Positions 15,034 through 23,541 of a stretch of 42,441 nt of DNA are shown one piece after another. The number at the start of each line of letters is the position of its first letter. Position 1 is the first letter of the stretch. This DNA is from Actinomycetes bacterium (lineage in GTDB: Bacteria > Actinomycetota > Thermoleophilia > Gaiellales > Gaiellaceae), in contig JANYJX010000019.1 of the NCBI GenBank assembly GCA_025358355.1, positions 1-42,441 on the forward strand, read 5' to 3'. Made by a program: the position numbers and the translations under genes. Below the pieces are notes generated by a model. That model worked only from the letters and a program-made list of their open reading frames with translations. It had not been told where the DNA came from and searched no databases.

Positions 15034-16554
15034 CTACTCGGCCGCGCGTTCGAGCACGCGAACCGTGCCGACGGTCTCGCTCGCATGGGACTCTGCGCCG
15101 ACGTCGTGCAGCATCTTCGCGAGCTCATCGCGATCGAGCGTCTCGTATTCGAGGAGCGACGCAGCAACGCGATCGAGCGGCGCTCGGTGCTTGCGCAGCA
15201 GCCGCTCCGCTTCGTTGTAGGCGTGATCGGTGAGGAGAGCCTGCTCGTTGTCGCGCATCGTCTTCGTTTCTTCGGAGAGCGCGTAGTTGTCCGCGCGCAG
15301 CGTCCGGGACAAGGCCAGATCAGACATGCCGAACTCGAACACCATCGAGCGCGCGATCGCCGTGACCTTCTCGAGATCGGACGCGGCCCCGTTCGTGACG
15401 CGACCGAAGACAATCTGCTCGGCGGCGCGACCAGCGAGAGCAACCTTCATGACGTCGACGAGCTCCTCCTTCGTGTGCAGGTAGCGCTCTTCGTCCGGCA
15501 GGTAGTACGCGTAGCCGAGAGCATCGCCACGCGCGATGATCGTCACCTTGTGGATGGGCATCATCGAGCCCATCAGATGCGACATCAGCGCATGCCCAGC
15601 CTCGTGGTACGCGAGGATCCGCTTCTCCTTGTCGGTCACAACGCGCCGGCTTTGCAGACCCGCAATGACGCGCTCCAAGGCGTTGTCGAAGTCGATCGCG
15701 CGGACATGCTGAACCCCTTCGCGCGCACCGTAGATCGCGGCTTCGTTGCAGATGTTCGCGAGATCGGCGCCGGTCAGACCAGCCGTCTGCCGCGCAACGC
15801 GCACGAGATCAACGTCAGACGCGAGCGGCTTCGAGCGCGTGTGCACCTTGAGGATCGCCTCGCGCCCTTTCAAGTCGGGCGGCGCGACGTGCACCTGGCG
15901 GTCGAAACGCCCAGGACGAAGCAGAGCCGGGTCGAGATCGTGGAGCCGGTTTGACGCGCCAATGACGATCACGTCGGCGCGCTCGGCGAAGCCGTCAAGC
16001 TCGACGAGCAACTGGTTCAGCGTCGAGTCGTGCTCGCGGTTGTAGCCGCCGCCGCCGGTGCGGGTTGACCCCGCAGCGTCGAGCTCGTCGATGAAGATGA
16101 TGGCCGGCGCGTTCTTGCGTGCCTCGTCGAAGAGCTTCCTGATCCGCGCGGCGCCGAGGCCGGCGAACATCTCGACGAAGGCCGATGCGCTCGCGGAGTA
16201 GAAATTCGCGCCGGATTCGCTGGCGACCGCCTTGGCGAGCAGCGTCTTTCCCGTACCGGGCGGACCGTAGAGCAGCACGCCTTTGGGGATCCTCGCCCCG
16301 AGTTGTTCGAATCGCCGTCGGTCGGTGAGGAACTCGACGACCTCCTTCAGCTCGTCCTTGGCTTCGTCGAGGCCAGCAACATCACTCCACGCGACCGAGC
16401 CGTTCGCCGTCTTCTCGACCGGCGCCGGCTTGACCCGCGGCATGTTCGCCGCCGTCCGCCAGAGCAGGACGATGAGCACGAGAAGCAGGAGGATCGGCAG
16501 CCACGTGAGCAGGAAGCCTCCGATGTCGCCGGAGTTGTGCGGGATCGTGACCAC
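15034..16554 (-). CDS. FtsH-like AAA+ zinc metalloprotease with one membrane helix
   Basis: The 506-residue product has a single N-terminal membrane helix (about 13-32), then an AAA+ domain with Walker A GPPGTGKT at 97-104, Walker B IIFIDELDA at 152-160 and second region of homology DPALLRPGRFDR. The M41 peptidase domain has HEAGH at 317-321 and the third zinc ligand in NGAASDLEKVT (Asp393). Canonical FtsH has two helices with a periplasmic domain between them; here both the first helix and that domain are missing. The pore loop reads MFAGLGAARIR instead of MFVGVGASRVR. It is therefore a divergent paralogue rather than the housekeeping FtsH. Start GTG 16554, with CATAGT 6 nt upstream. Confidence 0.9.
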   Translation of the reverse strand: MVTIPHNSGDIGGFLLTWLPILLLLVLIVLLWRTAANMPRVKPAPVEKTANGSVAWSDVAGLDEAKDELKEVVEFLTDRRRFEQLGARIPKGVLLYGPPGTGKTLLAKAVASESGANFYSASASAFVEMFAGLGAARIRKLFDEARKNAPAIIFIDELDAAGSTRTGGGGYNREHDSTLNQLLVELDGFAERADVIVIGASNRLHDLDPALLRPGRFDRQVHVAPPDLKGREAILKVHTRSKPLASDVDLVRVARQTAGLTGADLANICNEAAIYGAREGVQHVRAIDFDNALERVIAGLQSRRVVTDKEKRILAYHEAGHALMSHLMGSMMPIHKVTIIARGDALGYAYYLPDEERYLHTKEELVDVMKVALAGRAAEQIVFGRVTNGAASDLEKVTAIARSMVFEFGMSDLALSRTLRADNYALSEETKTMRDNEQALLTDHAYNEAERLLRKHRAPLDRVAASLLEYETLDRDELAKMLHDVGAESHASETVGTVRVLERAAE

Positions 16555-16560
16555 CTCCTC

Positions 16561-16566
16561 ACTATG
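16561..16566 (-). promoter_or_regulatory. Candidate -10 box for the FtsH-like gene
   Basis: On the minus strand CATAGT lies 6 nt before GTG 16554. The intervening GAGGAG would be a Shine-Dalgarno only for a later, non-canonical start, so a leaderless start at the GTG is the simpler reading. Confidence 0.35.
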
Positions 16567-16584
16567 TTCAGCCTCGGCGCGGTT

Positions 16585-17130
16585 TCAAGCCTTGACTTTC
16601 ACGGCGACTATGGCTGCGCTTTTAGGGGTGAGCAGCAGCTCGGTCGCCACGAGGTCGGGATGGGTCAGCCAGAAGTCGCGGACGGGGTCCGTTCCGGTTC
16701 GGCCCGGGGTGAGGTCGTCGAGCACGATCGTCGCTCCCGGGGTGAGCAAAGCGAGCGTGGCTTCGCCGTCGAGATCGGGGCGCTGCTTCGCCGCGTCGAG
16801 GAAGAGGAAGTCGAAAGGAGCTTCCAGTGGAAGGGTCTCGCGCCAGTCTCCGGAGAGGACGGTGACGGCTTCGTCTTGGGCGAAGAGCTCGCGGGTTGCC
16901 GCCGCTTGGTCGGGGTCGATCTCGGCGGTAAAGAACGCGACGCCGGGCGCTAGCGCGGAGACGATCCACGCCGCGCCGACGCCGCAGCCGGTGCCGATCT
17001 CGCCGGGGCGCAGGATTCCGCGCCGTGCGGCGAGCACGTGCAGGAGCGCGCCGACCTCCGCCATGCACGAGCGCGTGAAGCCGCGGGCGGCGGCCAGTGC
17101 GAGCGCTCGCTCGACGATCGGCGGCGTCAC
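16585..17130 (-). CDS. SAM-dependent O-methyltransferase
   Basis: This is a 181-residue class I methyltransferase of the O-methyltransferase (caffeoyl-CoA/catechol) type. It shows the SAM-binding loop GEIGTGCGVGAAWIV, the acidic end of strand 2 (FFTAEIDPDQAA), FDFLFLDAAKQ, which matches the family FIDAxK motif, and GATIVLDDLTPG, which matches the family xxDNxLWxG motif. The substrate is unknown. GTG 17130 overlaps the TGA of the isochorismatase gene (TGGTGA), so they are translated in series. Confidence 0.87.
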   Translation of the reverse strand: MTPPIVERALALAAARGFTRSCMAEVGALLHVLAARRGILRPGEIGTGCGVGAAWIVSALAPGVAFFTAEIDPDQAAATRELFAQDEAVTVLSGDWRETLPLEAPFDFLFLDAAKQRPDLDGEATLALLTPGATIVLDDLTPGRTGTDPVRDFWLTHPDLVATELLLTPKSAAIVAVKVKA

Positions 17131-17750
17131 CAACTCGCGATGACTTGGTCGGCCGTCGTGAAGCGGACGCCGCGTTCGCGCCACTCGGCGGTGCATACGG
17201 CGACCCGCTCGCCGGAGAGGCCGCTCGCCGCATCCTCGACGAACGCAACGTTCCAGCCGCGGTCGCGCATCCCGACAATCGCCGCGTGATCGCAGACGTC
17301 GGTCGCGACGCCGAAGACGATCACCTCGCTCGGCGCGATGAAGTCGAGCAGCGCTGCGGCGTTCGGGTTCGTAAAGACGTCGGTCGACTGTTTCGTCAGC
17401 AGGAACTCGCGATGGCCGGATATCAGTGTGGCGATCGCCGCCGACTCGATCACAAGCGGAGCGGCCTGCGCGGTCTCAGGGATCTTGGCCGCGCCGGGTG
17501 TCCCGCGCATGCAGTGCGGCGGAAAGGTCGTGACGAAGTCGGGCGCGTCCGAGATCTCCGTATCGGTCGCGAGGTGATCATCGGCGGACGCGACGTGAAC
17601 GATCCCGGCCTCGCACGCCGCCCGCACAAGCCGCCCCATCACGTCGCGCGTCGCGTCCGCGCCCGGCACGTAGAGCCTCCCGTCCGGCTCCATGAAGTCG
17701 ACCTGGGTGTCGACATCCCAGAGCACGGGTCGCTCGTTGCTAACGGACAC
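17127..17750 (-). CDS. Isochorismatase-family cysteine hydrolase, probable nicotinamidase
   Basis: This 207-residue hydrolase has the full Asp-Lys-Cys triad of nicotinamidases: LWDVDTQVDF (Asp14), LLTKQSTDVF and FGVATDVCDHAA. The family metal-site and cis-peptide segments (DDHLATD, then FPPHCMRGTPGA) are also there. It probably converts nicotinamide to nicotinate. The gene overlaps the nicotinate phosphoribosyltransferase gene by 11 nt directly upstream, which supplies the next step, so the pair forms the nicotinamide salvage route to NAD. Other isochorismatase-like amidases look similar, so the exact substrate rests on this context. Confidence 0.88.
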   Translation of the reverse strand: MSVSNERPVLWDVDTQVDFMEPDGRLYVPGADATRDVMGRLVRAACEAGIVHVASADDHLATDTEISDAPDFVTTFPPHCMRGTPGAAKIPETAQAAPLVIESAAIATLISGHREFLLTKQSTDVFTNPNAAALLDFIAPSEVIVFGVATDVCDHAAIVGMRDRGWNVAFVEDAASGLSGERVAVCTAEWRERGVRFTTADQVIASW

Positions 17751-18828
17751 GCTCCAGCCTCGGGTTGGGGCGGAACGAGCGGCCGACCTTGCCCACCGGG
17801 CGACCGTCGGCGAGGACGATGTCGGCGGTGAAGTCGTTCTCGCCGCGGATCAGCGACGAGCCCACGCCATACGCGTCCACTGGGACGCCGAGCCGTTCGA
17901 ATGTCTCGATCTTCTCGACGGTGAAGCCCCCTGACGCGACGATGCGAACGCGTTCGAAGCCGTCCTCGTCGAGAGCCTCGCGCACGCGGCGCACGAGCCG
18001 CTCGTTGACCCCGCGCGGGTCGAAGTCACCCAGCTCGCCCCAGAGCGACCGATCCACAAGTTGCCCCGACGTGTCGAGCCGCACGCCCCACAGGCGCGAG
18101 CCAACCGCGCGCGCGACATCGAGCGCCGTCTGGACGGAGTCGTTCTCGAAGTCGACGAGCACCGTGATGTTGAAGTTCTCAGGCGCCCACTCGGCGAACT
18201 TCGTCGCCGCAAGCACCGTGTTGCCGCCGTACGCCGCAATCAGCGCGTGCGGCACGGTTCCGACGCCGCGGCCGCCCCACCACGACGCCTGCGCATCGGA
18301 GGTGACGCCGACCTCGGCGCCGATCATCGCGCCCGCGACGTAGGCCGCGTAGCCGTCGCCGGTCTGCACGCGATGGTGATCGTGGCGCGCGGGCATGAAG
18401 ATGATCGGCTTGTTGTTCGCCGCCGCCAGCACGCGTGCGACGTTCGTCGTAATCAGTGTCCGCCGCGCCAGCGTGCCGAGATAGACCGTCTCGAGATGGG
18501 CAAACAGCGTGTAGTCGCCTTCGATCGTCAGCACCGTCTCCCACGGCTCGACGCGATCACCGTCGTGCAGCGCGTGCACCGTCAGCTCGCCCCAGCCGTG
18601 CGAGCACAGCTCGAGGATCGCGAGCGCCTCGTCCATCCCGCCGAGGATCGACTCCTTGCGCTGGAAGACCTGCATCACCACACGCGGATGCCTGTCGTCA
18701 GCGAGAAGGGCCGAGCGTGTGTGGTTGAAGTACGCGTCGGTGTAGTAGCCCTCGCGCATCTTCTCGACCGGCAGATCGAAGATCTCCGCCGGCAGGCGCG
18801 CGCGGGTGACGCCGACTCGCGAACTCAC
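17740..18828 (-). CDS. pncB: Nicotinate phosphoribosyltransferase
   Basis: This 362-residue enzyme makes nicotinate mononucleotide from nicotinate and PRPP. Family features in order are MREGYYTDAYFNHTR near residue 25, VMQVFQRKESILGGMDEAL, MPARHDHHRVQTGDGYAAYV near residue 145 (the segment with the phosphorylated-His neighbourhood), LVDFENDSVQTALD, WGVRLDTSGQL, and IVASGGFTVEKIE followed by VDAYGVGSSL. The last two form the phosphate-binding end of the barrel. It overlaps the DUF1385 gene by 4 nt upstream and the nicotinamidase gene by 11 nt downstream. Confidence 0.92.
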   Translation of the reverse strand: MSSRVGVTRARLPAEIFDLPVEKMREGYYTDAYFNHTRSALLADDRHPRVVMQVFQRKESILGGMDEALAILELCSHGWGELTVHALHDGDRVEPWETVLTIEGDYTLFAHLETVYLGTLARRTLITTNVARVLAAANNKPIIFMPARHDHHRVQTGDGYAAYVAGAMIGAEVGVTSDAQASWWGGRGVGTVPHALIAAYGGNTVLAATKFAEWAPENFNITVLVDFENDSVQTALDVARAVGSRLWGVRLDTSGQLVDRSLWGELGDFDPRGVNERLVRRVREALDEDGFERVRIVASGGFTVEKIETFERLGVPVDAYGVGSSLIRGENDFTADIVLADGRPVGKVGRSFRPNPRLERVR

Positions 18829-19598
18829 GGGACTTCTTCGAGCTCGAGGCAGGCGGCGAGTGCGGCTTCGGCGACCTGGAGCTGCTCAGGGCTCGGCTCC
18901 GCGGTGGAGACTCGCGCTTGCAGCTCGTAGCCCGGCAGCGCCAGGGCGCGCGCCAGCGGCTTGTCGGGGTTACGCGTCATCCAGCCGAACAGCTCGACCG
19001 ACGCACCCACCGCGCCGAGGGTCGCGACGAACCTGGCTGCCGGTCTCGCTCGCCGTGGTACGCCGGCGGTAAGGGCGCCCGCAGCGGCAGTCGTGAGCAG
19101 CATCGGCCCGACGAGGTGCGAGCCGCAGCGGTCGTGCTCCTTCGTCGCGCGCACTCCGTCCTGCTCGTACGTCCCGATCGAGATGTGCTCGGCGCCGTGG
19201 TACGACGCCAGCTCGGCTCCGCGCAGCGCGACAACGGCCGGCGCGAGAGTGGCGAGACCTGCGACGAGCTCGCGCAAACCGGAAGAGAGCTTCGAGCGCC
19301 GCGCGGCGCCACCGACCAGCGATGCGGCGACCACGGCAGTGATCACGGCCGGCCGCTGGAACGGCATCTGCGCCGCCGGCAGCCGCTTGCGCACATCCGG
19401 GAGGAGGATAAAGGCCTCGGCGAGGCGCAGCGGCCCGCGGACGAACGGCGTCTGAATGTTCGGCGCCAGCCGGCGCTTGCGTCCCGAAGCGATGCGAACG
19501 GTGCCATCCTCCAGCCGCACGGCGCAGCCCCACGCTGTCGGGCCGTGGACGAGCACGCCGTTCGCAAGCGCCATCCCGCCAAGGCGAACTTTCTCCAT
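18825..19598 (-). CDS. DUF1385 family protein
   Basis: This 257-residue protein begins VRLGGMALANGVLVHGPTAW, the DUF1385 hallmark, and carries ASYHGAEHISIGTYEQDG and HDRCGSHLVGP, which hold the conserved His/Glu/Cys residues. Hydrophobic segments at about 85-100, 115-130 and 165-180 suggest membrane association. The family is widespread and its role is not established; it is often described as a predicted metal-dependent membrane enzyme. A TACGCT hexamer lies 7 nt before the ATG, in the spacer after pabC, suggesting an internal transcription start for the NAD-salvage genes. Confidence 0.88.
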   Translation of the reverse strand: MEKVRLGGMALANGVLVHGPTAWGCAVRLEDGTVRIASGRKRRLAPNIQTPFVRGPLRLAEAFILLPDVRKRLPAAQMPFQRPAVITAVVAASLVGGAARRSKLSSGLRELVAGLATLAPAVVALRGAELASYHGAEHISIGTYEQDGVRATKEHDRCGSHLVGPMLLTTAAAGALTAGVPRRARPAARFVATLGAVGASVELFGWMTRNPDKPLARALALPGYELQARVSTAEPSPEQLQVAEAALAACLELEEVP

Positions 19599-19601
19599 GC
19601 G

Positions 19602-20435
19602 CTAAAGCGTAGCGAGGCGACGCAAGGCTGCCTGGAGCTCGGCGGCGGCCGGGCCTCGGGCGACGGTATGGCCGTCCAGCTCGACCACCGGCATCACTTC
19701 TCGAACGGAGGACGACGTAAAGATCTCCTCGGCGGCGGCGAGGGTGGTGAGCGGGGCGATGGCTTCGTCGACTCTGTAGCCGCAGCCGGCGGCGAGCTCG
19801 AGCAGCGTGGCGCGAGTTTCGCCGGCGAGAATGCCAAGTTCGAGCGACGGTGTGTGGAGGGTTTGGCCGCGCCGCCACCAGATGTTCGTCACCGGGCCTT
19901 CGAGGACGATCGCGCTGGCGTCCACGAAGACGGCGTCGTCGGCACCGCGGCGCTTCGCCTCGGCCTCGGCCGCCATGTTCACGGCGTAGCTCGTCGACTT
20001 CGTGGCAGGCAGAAGCCACGGGACCGAGCGGCGCGGGTGAAAGAGCGAGACGAGCTTCTGGCCCGTCGCCCGAGCCGACTCGATCCAGTCGGGGACAGGG
20101 CCGACGAGGACGAGCCCGGTTGGGTCACCGCCGGGTGCGCCGGGCGTCCAGTAAAAGCGGAGCGTCGCTTCGGGCGTTGCGGCGGCATCGAGAGCGAGTG
20201 CGGCGAGGCGCTCGAGCTCATCGAGCGGTGGCGCGGGAAGGCCCACGCGCTCGGCCGAGCTGGCGAGGCGCGCGAGGTGCTCGTGGAGGCGAAACGGTCT
20301 TCCGCCGTAGACGCGCAACGTTTCGAACACCGCACGGCCGCGAGCCAGCGCATCGTCGTCGGCGCGGACGACCGGCTCGTTGAGGTCGACAAGGCCGCGG
20401 CCGAGTACAGCGAGGGAAAGGGAAGTCACCGGCAT
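19602..20435 (-). CDS. pabC: Aminotransferase class IV, probable aminodeoxychorismate lyase
   Basis: This 277-residue PLP protein belongs to fold type IV. Visible are LARGRAVFETLRVYGGRPFRL, the PLP lysine in LPATKSTSYAVNM, DAVFVDASAIVLEGPVTNIW and GILAGETRATLLELA. All fit 4-amino-4-deoxychorismate lyase or a branched-chain/D-amino-acid aminotransferase. The 10-nt overlap with pabB favours the lyase role, releasing pyruvate and 4-aminobenzoate for folate. Confidence 0.87.
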   Translation of the reverse strand: MPVTSLSLAVLGRGLVDLNEPVVRADDDALARGRAVFETLRVYGGRPFRLHEHLARLASSAERVGLPAPPLDELERLAALALDAAATPEATLRFYWTPGAPGGDPTGLVLVGPVPDWIESARATGQKLVSLFHPRRSVPWLLPATKSTSYAVNMAAEAEAKRRGADDAVFVDASAIVLEGPVTNIWWRRGQTLHTPSLELGILAGETRATLLELAAGCGYRVDEAIAPLTTLAAAEEIFTSSSVREVMPVVELDGHTVARGPAAAELQAALRRLATL

Positions 20436-21502
20436 GCTCCGACCGTGATCTCAGGGTGGATAGGCGCGCCGATCGCGTTGAGGATCGGCGCCGCTTTCGT
20501 CCACGACTCCTCGACTTCCTCGACGGGGTCCGAGTCCCAGACAACGCCGCCGCCGACCCAGAAATGGATCCGCCCGTCGGCGACCGCAAATGTGCGGATG
20601 GTTAGCGCGAGCTCGAGATCGCCGTTGCCGCGGACCCAGCCGAGCGCGCCCATCGAGGCGCCGCGGCCAACCGGTTCGAGCGCGGCTATCTGATCCACCG
20701 CGGCGATCTTCGGCGCGCCCGTGACTGAGCCGCCGGGGAAGGTCGCCTGGAGCAACCCGGCCAGGCCGACGTCTTCACGCAGCGTGCCCTCGACCGTCGA
20801 GACAAGATGCTCGACGCCGGCCATCTCCTCGGCGCTCATCAGCGTCGGCCAGCGCACGCTTCCCGGCTCGCAGACGCGCGAGAGGTCGTTGCGCTCGAGG
20901 TCGACGATCATCACGTGCTCGGCCGCGTCCTTCGCCGAGGCGAGGAGGTACGCGGCGTCCCCAGCCGGCCGCGTGCCCTTGATCGGCATCGTCCTGATCT
21001 GTCGCCCACGCCGCGAGAGGAAAAGCTCCGGCGACGCCGACACGATCGTCCAGCCGTCGCCGCTCAACGGACGCGGCGCGAGCGGTCGGAGCGGTGCGAG
21101 CGAGCCAGCGAGCACCGCTGGGTTGCCGGCGAACGTGGCCGAAAGGTGTTGGACCAGGTTGACTTGGTACACGTCCCCGCGAGCGATGGCCGAACGGACC
21201 GATTCAACGGCAGCCGCATACTCGGCGGTCGACCAGGTGCGCTCCCACGCCCCGACAACCGTCTGCGCTGGACCTGTCTGGGGTCTGACCCCGGCCGTGT
21301 CCCGTACGGACACGGCCGCGAGCGGCAGACGACATGGCTCGGGAGGCGGAGGGCTCGCGTCGCGTCGAATCGTCGCCGACAGCCCGTAGCCGAGGTAGAG
21401 ATCCGCGACGAGATCCTCCCCGCCAGGCATGAAGAAGCCGCGCTCACGCAACAACTCCTCGATTGTCTCGAACGCACCCTCGGGCGACCGCAGCTCGAGC
21501 AC
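20426..21502 (-). CDS. pabB: Aminodeoxychorismate synthase component I
   Basis: This 358-residue chorismate-binding enzyme makes 4-amino-4-deoxychorismate for folate. The C-terminal catalytic domain is complete, with GDVYQVNLVQHLSA, SPELFLSRRG, TMPIKGTRPAGD, VDLERNDLSRVCEPGSV, HLVSTVEGTL and TFPGGSVTGAPKIAAVD. The PIKGT threonine/lysine region is the catalytic core of the family. The N-terminal domain is reduced to about 85 residues, less than in standard PabB. GTG 21502 lies 5 nt after the peptidase stop. A linker near residue 65-75 is encoded by a palindromic stretch (21280-21318). Confidence 0.9.
   Translation of the reverse strand: MLELRSPEGAFETIEELLRERGFFMPGGEDLVADLYLGYGLSATIRRDASPPPPEPCRLPLAAVSVRDTAGVRPQTGPAQTVVGAWERTWSTAEYAAAVESVRSAIARGDVYQVNLVQHLSATFAGNPAVLAGSLAPLRPLAPRPLSGDGWTIVSASPELFLSRRGRQIRTMPIKGTRPAGDAAYLLASAKDAAEHVMIVDLERNDLSRVCEPGSVRWPTLMSAEEMAGVEHLVSTVEGTLREDVGLAGLLQATFPGGSVTGAPKIAAVDQIAALEPVGRGASMGALGWVRGNGDLELALTIRTFAVADGRIHFWVGGGVVWDSDPVEEVEESWTKAAPILNAIGAPIHPEITVGACR
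21280..21318. repeat. Palindromic stretch inside pabB
   Basis: Two adjacent palindromes are read in frame. One is GGGGTC-T-GACCCC at 21280-21292. The other is a perfect 10-bp hairpin, GGCCGTGTCC (21293-21302), loop CGTAC, GGACACGGCC (21308-21317). They encode the short linker VRDTAGVRPQTGP between the reduced N-terminal region and the catalytic domain. Position and shape fit a repeat unit tolerated inside a gene. Confidence 0.55.
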
Positions 21503-21507
21503 GACAG

Positions 21508-22806
21508 CTAGCCGAGCGCCTTCGCGACGAAGCGCAACCCCTCGACGCCAAGCTCGAGATCGTCGACAGGAATCCGCTCGTTCGCCGAATGAACCAGCCG
21601 CGCGGCGAGGTCGGCGTCCATTGCCCGCGCGGGGAAGAACCCATACGCCACAGTGCCGAATGCCTCGCGCAGCCAGTGGCTGTCGGTGAACCCGGAGTTG
21701 CAGATCGGCGCGAGCCGCGCCCCCGGCTCGATCTGCGAGACGAAGCCCTCGATCGCGTTCCACAGCGGCGTGTCGAGCGGCGAGCGCGTCCCGCCTGTCG
21801 CCTCGATCCAGTGGATCTCGTATTTGTCGTCCTCGATCCCCGCCGCCGCCAACGTCGCGCGCACCACCGGTTCGATGTCGGCTGGCCCATCGCCGGGCAG
21901 CAGCCGGCAGTCGACCGTCACGTCGCAGATCGCCGGAATCACATTCCGCTGCTTCGACGCCTCGATCAATGTCGGCGCGAGCGTGAACGACAGCAGCGGC
22001 TCGACCAGCTCACTCGCGAGAGGATCAAACGACCGCACCTGCGCCAGCACATCGTCCGGAGCGGCCACGTCCGAAACGACCAGCTCGAGGAACCGCCGCA
22101 CCTCAGGCATGAGCACCGCGGGAGGGGAAAACTCCGCCAGAGCCTGAATCGCCCGCGCAGCCCGAACAAGCGCGTTGTCGGCAATCCCCGGCGCGGCCGC
22201 ATGCCCACTCCGGCCCAGCACCCGCAACAGGAACGGCGCGCTCATCTTCTCGGCGCTGGAGCAGAGGTAGAACGGCTTGCCGCCGAGGACGACGCGCTCG
22301 CCGGCGCCCTCGTTCACCGAGTAGTCCACGCGCACCGCATCCGGATGGTTCTGAACGAGCCATTCGAGACCGAAGCACTCGCCGACCTCTTCGTCAGCAG
22401 TCGCGATGAACAGCAGATCGCCCGCCGGGCGAAACCCTTCCCGCCACAGCGACGCAAACGCGACCGCGCTCGCCGCGACCTGATCCTTCATGTCGAGCGC
22501 GCCGCGTCCCCAGATCTCGTCGTCGACCAGATCGCCAGACCACGGATCACGCTCCCACTCCTCGGCATCGGCCCGCACCGTGTCGGTGTGGCAGAGAAAC
22601 GCGAGCGACGGCCCATCGCCGCCAGGCAGTCGCGCGATGAGGTTCGCGCGCGACGGAACCCGCGCCAACAGCTCACAAGGAATGCCGTGCGACGACAGAT
22701 AGTCGCGGAGCAACTCCGCCGCCAGCGTCTCATTCCCTGGCGGGTTGACGGTGTCCAGCCGAAGGAGCCCCTGCAGGAGCTCGGTGACCTCGTCGCGCAA
22801 GCTCAC
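21508..22806 (-). CDS. M20-family metallopeptidase (DapE/ArgE/ACY1 type)
   Basis: This 432-residue di-zinc hydrolase has LDTVNPPGNET near the start, the first metal motif FLCHTDTV with WERDPWSGD and WGRGALDMKDQ, the catalytic ATADEEVGECFGLEW, a lid domain with GRSGHAAAPGIADNAL, and a C-terminal NSGFTDSHWLREAFG. The overall shape is that of succinyl-diaminopimelate desuccinylase, acetylornithine deacetylase or carboxypeptidase. Lysine biosynthesis genes are not near, so a peptide or N-acyl amino acid substrate is equally likely. GTG 22806 overlaps the dioxygenase stop by 4 nt. Confidence 0.9.
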   Translation of the reverse strand: MSLRDEVTELLQGLLRLDTVNPPGNETLAAELLRDYLSSHGIPCELLARVPSRANLIARLPGGDGPSLAFLCHTDTVRADAEEWERDPWSGDLVDDEIWGRGALDMKDQVAASAVAFASLWREGFRPAGDLLFIATADEEVGECFGLEWLVQNHPDAVRVDYSVNEGAGERVVLGGKPFYLCSSAEKMSAPFLLRVLGRSGHAAAPGIADNALVRAARAIQALAEFSPPAVLMPEVRRFLELVVSDVAAPDDVLAQVRSFDPLASELVEPLLSFTLAPTLIEASKQRNVIPAICDVTVDCRLLPGDGPADIEPVVRATLAAAGIEDDKYEIHWIEATGGTRSPLDTPLWNAIEGFVSQIEPGARLAPICNSGFTDSHWLREAFGTVAYGFFPARAMDADLAARLVHSANERIPVDDLELGVEGLRFVAKALG

Positions 22807-23519
22807 GTCGACTGCGAGAGCGCCGTCAGCTCGTTCCGGACATCCCAGAGCTCGGGGTATTCGACCCGATGGATGAGCCGCCCGAGCACCTCGACCGGCG
22901 TCCCTTGCGTGCCGATCACGCGGTCGCCGATCACGCGCGCCACAACCCGATAGTGACGGATCCGCCAGGTCTGAAGCCACTCGTCGAGCTCCATCAGCGC
23001 CTCGGCGAGTTGGTACAGCTCCTCATGCTCGCGACCGTGGACGTAGACATCGAGCAGCGGCACGCCTGCCTGCACAAGCGTCGCGTGGAACGCTTCGCCG
23101 AGCCGCGCCATCGCCGGCCGCAGCTCCTTCACGCCCGGGGAGTCGAAGCCGCTGCCGTGGCCAAGCACCTTGCGAATCTCTTGGTACTCCCACGGCGACA
23201 TCTGCTCCAGCATGTCGAGCTGCCCCGTGATGAAACGCAGGCACATGCTCGCGCGGCCGAGCAGGCGCAATGCACTCGGGATGTCGCCGTCACCAACAAG
23301 CTCGGCGGCACCGGCCGTGTCGTTCCAGCAGAGCTTGAGCCACAGCTCGGAAGACTGATGCACGACCTGGAACAGCAACTCGTCGCGGTGCACCCACTCG
23401 TCGGCGCCCTTCTGCAGCGCAAGCAGCTCCTCCATGTTCAGGTAGCGCTCGTAGTCCGTTCGAGCCGTGCCCGGAAGGACGGGGCGGTTGAGCGGCGGCT
23501 CCCATGCTTCCGGTGACAT
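22803..23519 (-). CDS. kynA: Tryptophan 2,3-dioxygenase
   Basis: This 238-residue haem enzyme opens the indole ring of tryptophan to N-formylkynurenine. Motifs are YERYLNMEELLALQ near residue 25, HRDELLFQVVHQSSELWLK (haem-pocket His in the family), QLDMLEQMSPWEYQEIRKVLGHGSGFDSPG split around residues 105-135, and WRIRHYRVVARVIGDRVIG near the C-terminus. The family GTGGSxG loop reads GTQGTPVEVLG. The protein is somewhat shorter than the usual 270-280 residues. No kynureninase or formamidase gene is in the window. TATGCT lies 7 nt before ATG 23519. It leads the long minus-strand run. Confidence 0.9.
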   Translation of the reverse strand: MSPEAWEPPLNRPVLPGTARTDYERYLNMEELLALQKGADEWVHRDELLFQVVHQSSELWLKLCWNDTAGAAELVGDGDIPSALRLLGRASMCLRFITGQLDMLEQMSPWEYQEIRKVLGHGSGFDSPGVKELRPAMARLGEAFHATLVQAGVPLLDVYVHGREHEELYQLAEALMELDEWLQTWRIRHYRVVARVIGDRVIGTQGTPVEVLGRLIHRVEYPELWDVRNELTALSQST

Positions 23520-23526
23520 GCCAGGG

Positions 23527-23532
23527 AGCATA
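23527..23532 (-). promoter_or_regulatory. Candidate -10 box for kynA
   Basis: On the minus strand TATGCT ends 7 nt before the ATG at 23519. It lies in a divergent spacer of only 22 bp and overlaps the CATACT box proposed for rarA, so the two promoters probably compete. Confidence 0.45.
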
Positions 23533-23541
23533 CTCCGAGGT

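Noticed and set aside
18918..20693. A 591-codon open frame on the plus strand
   Set aside because: It lies antisense to the DUF1385 and pabC genes, is rich in Arg/Ala from GC bias, and shows no domain pattern. It is a shadow of the real minus-strand genes.
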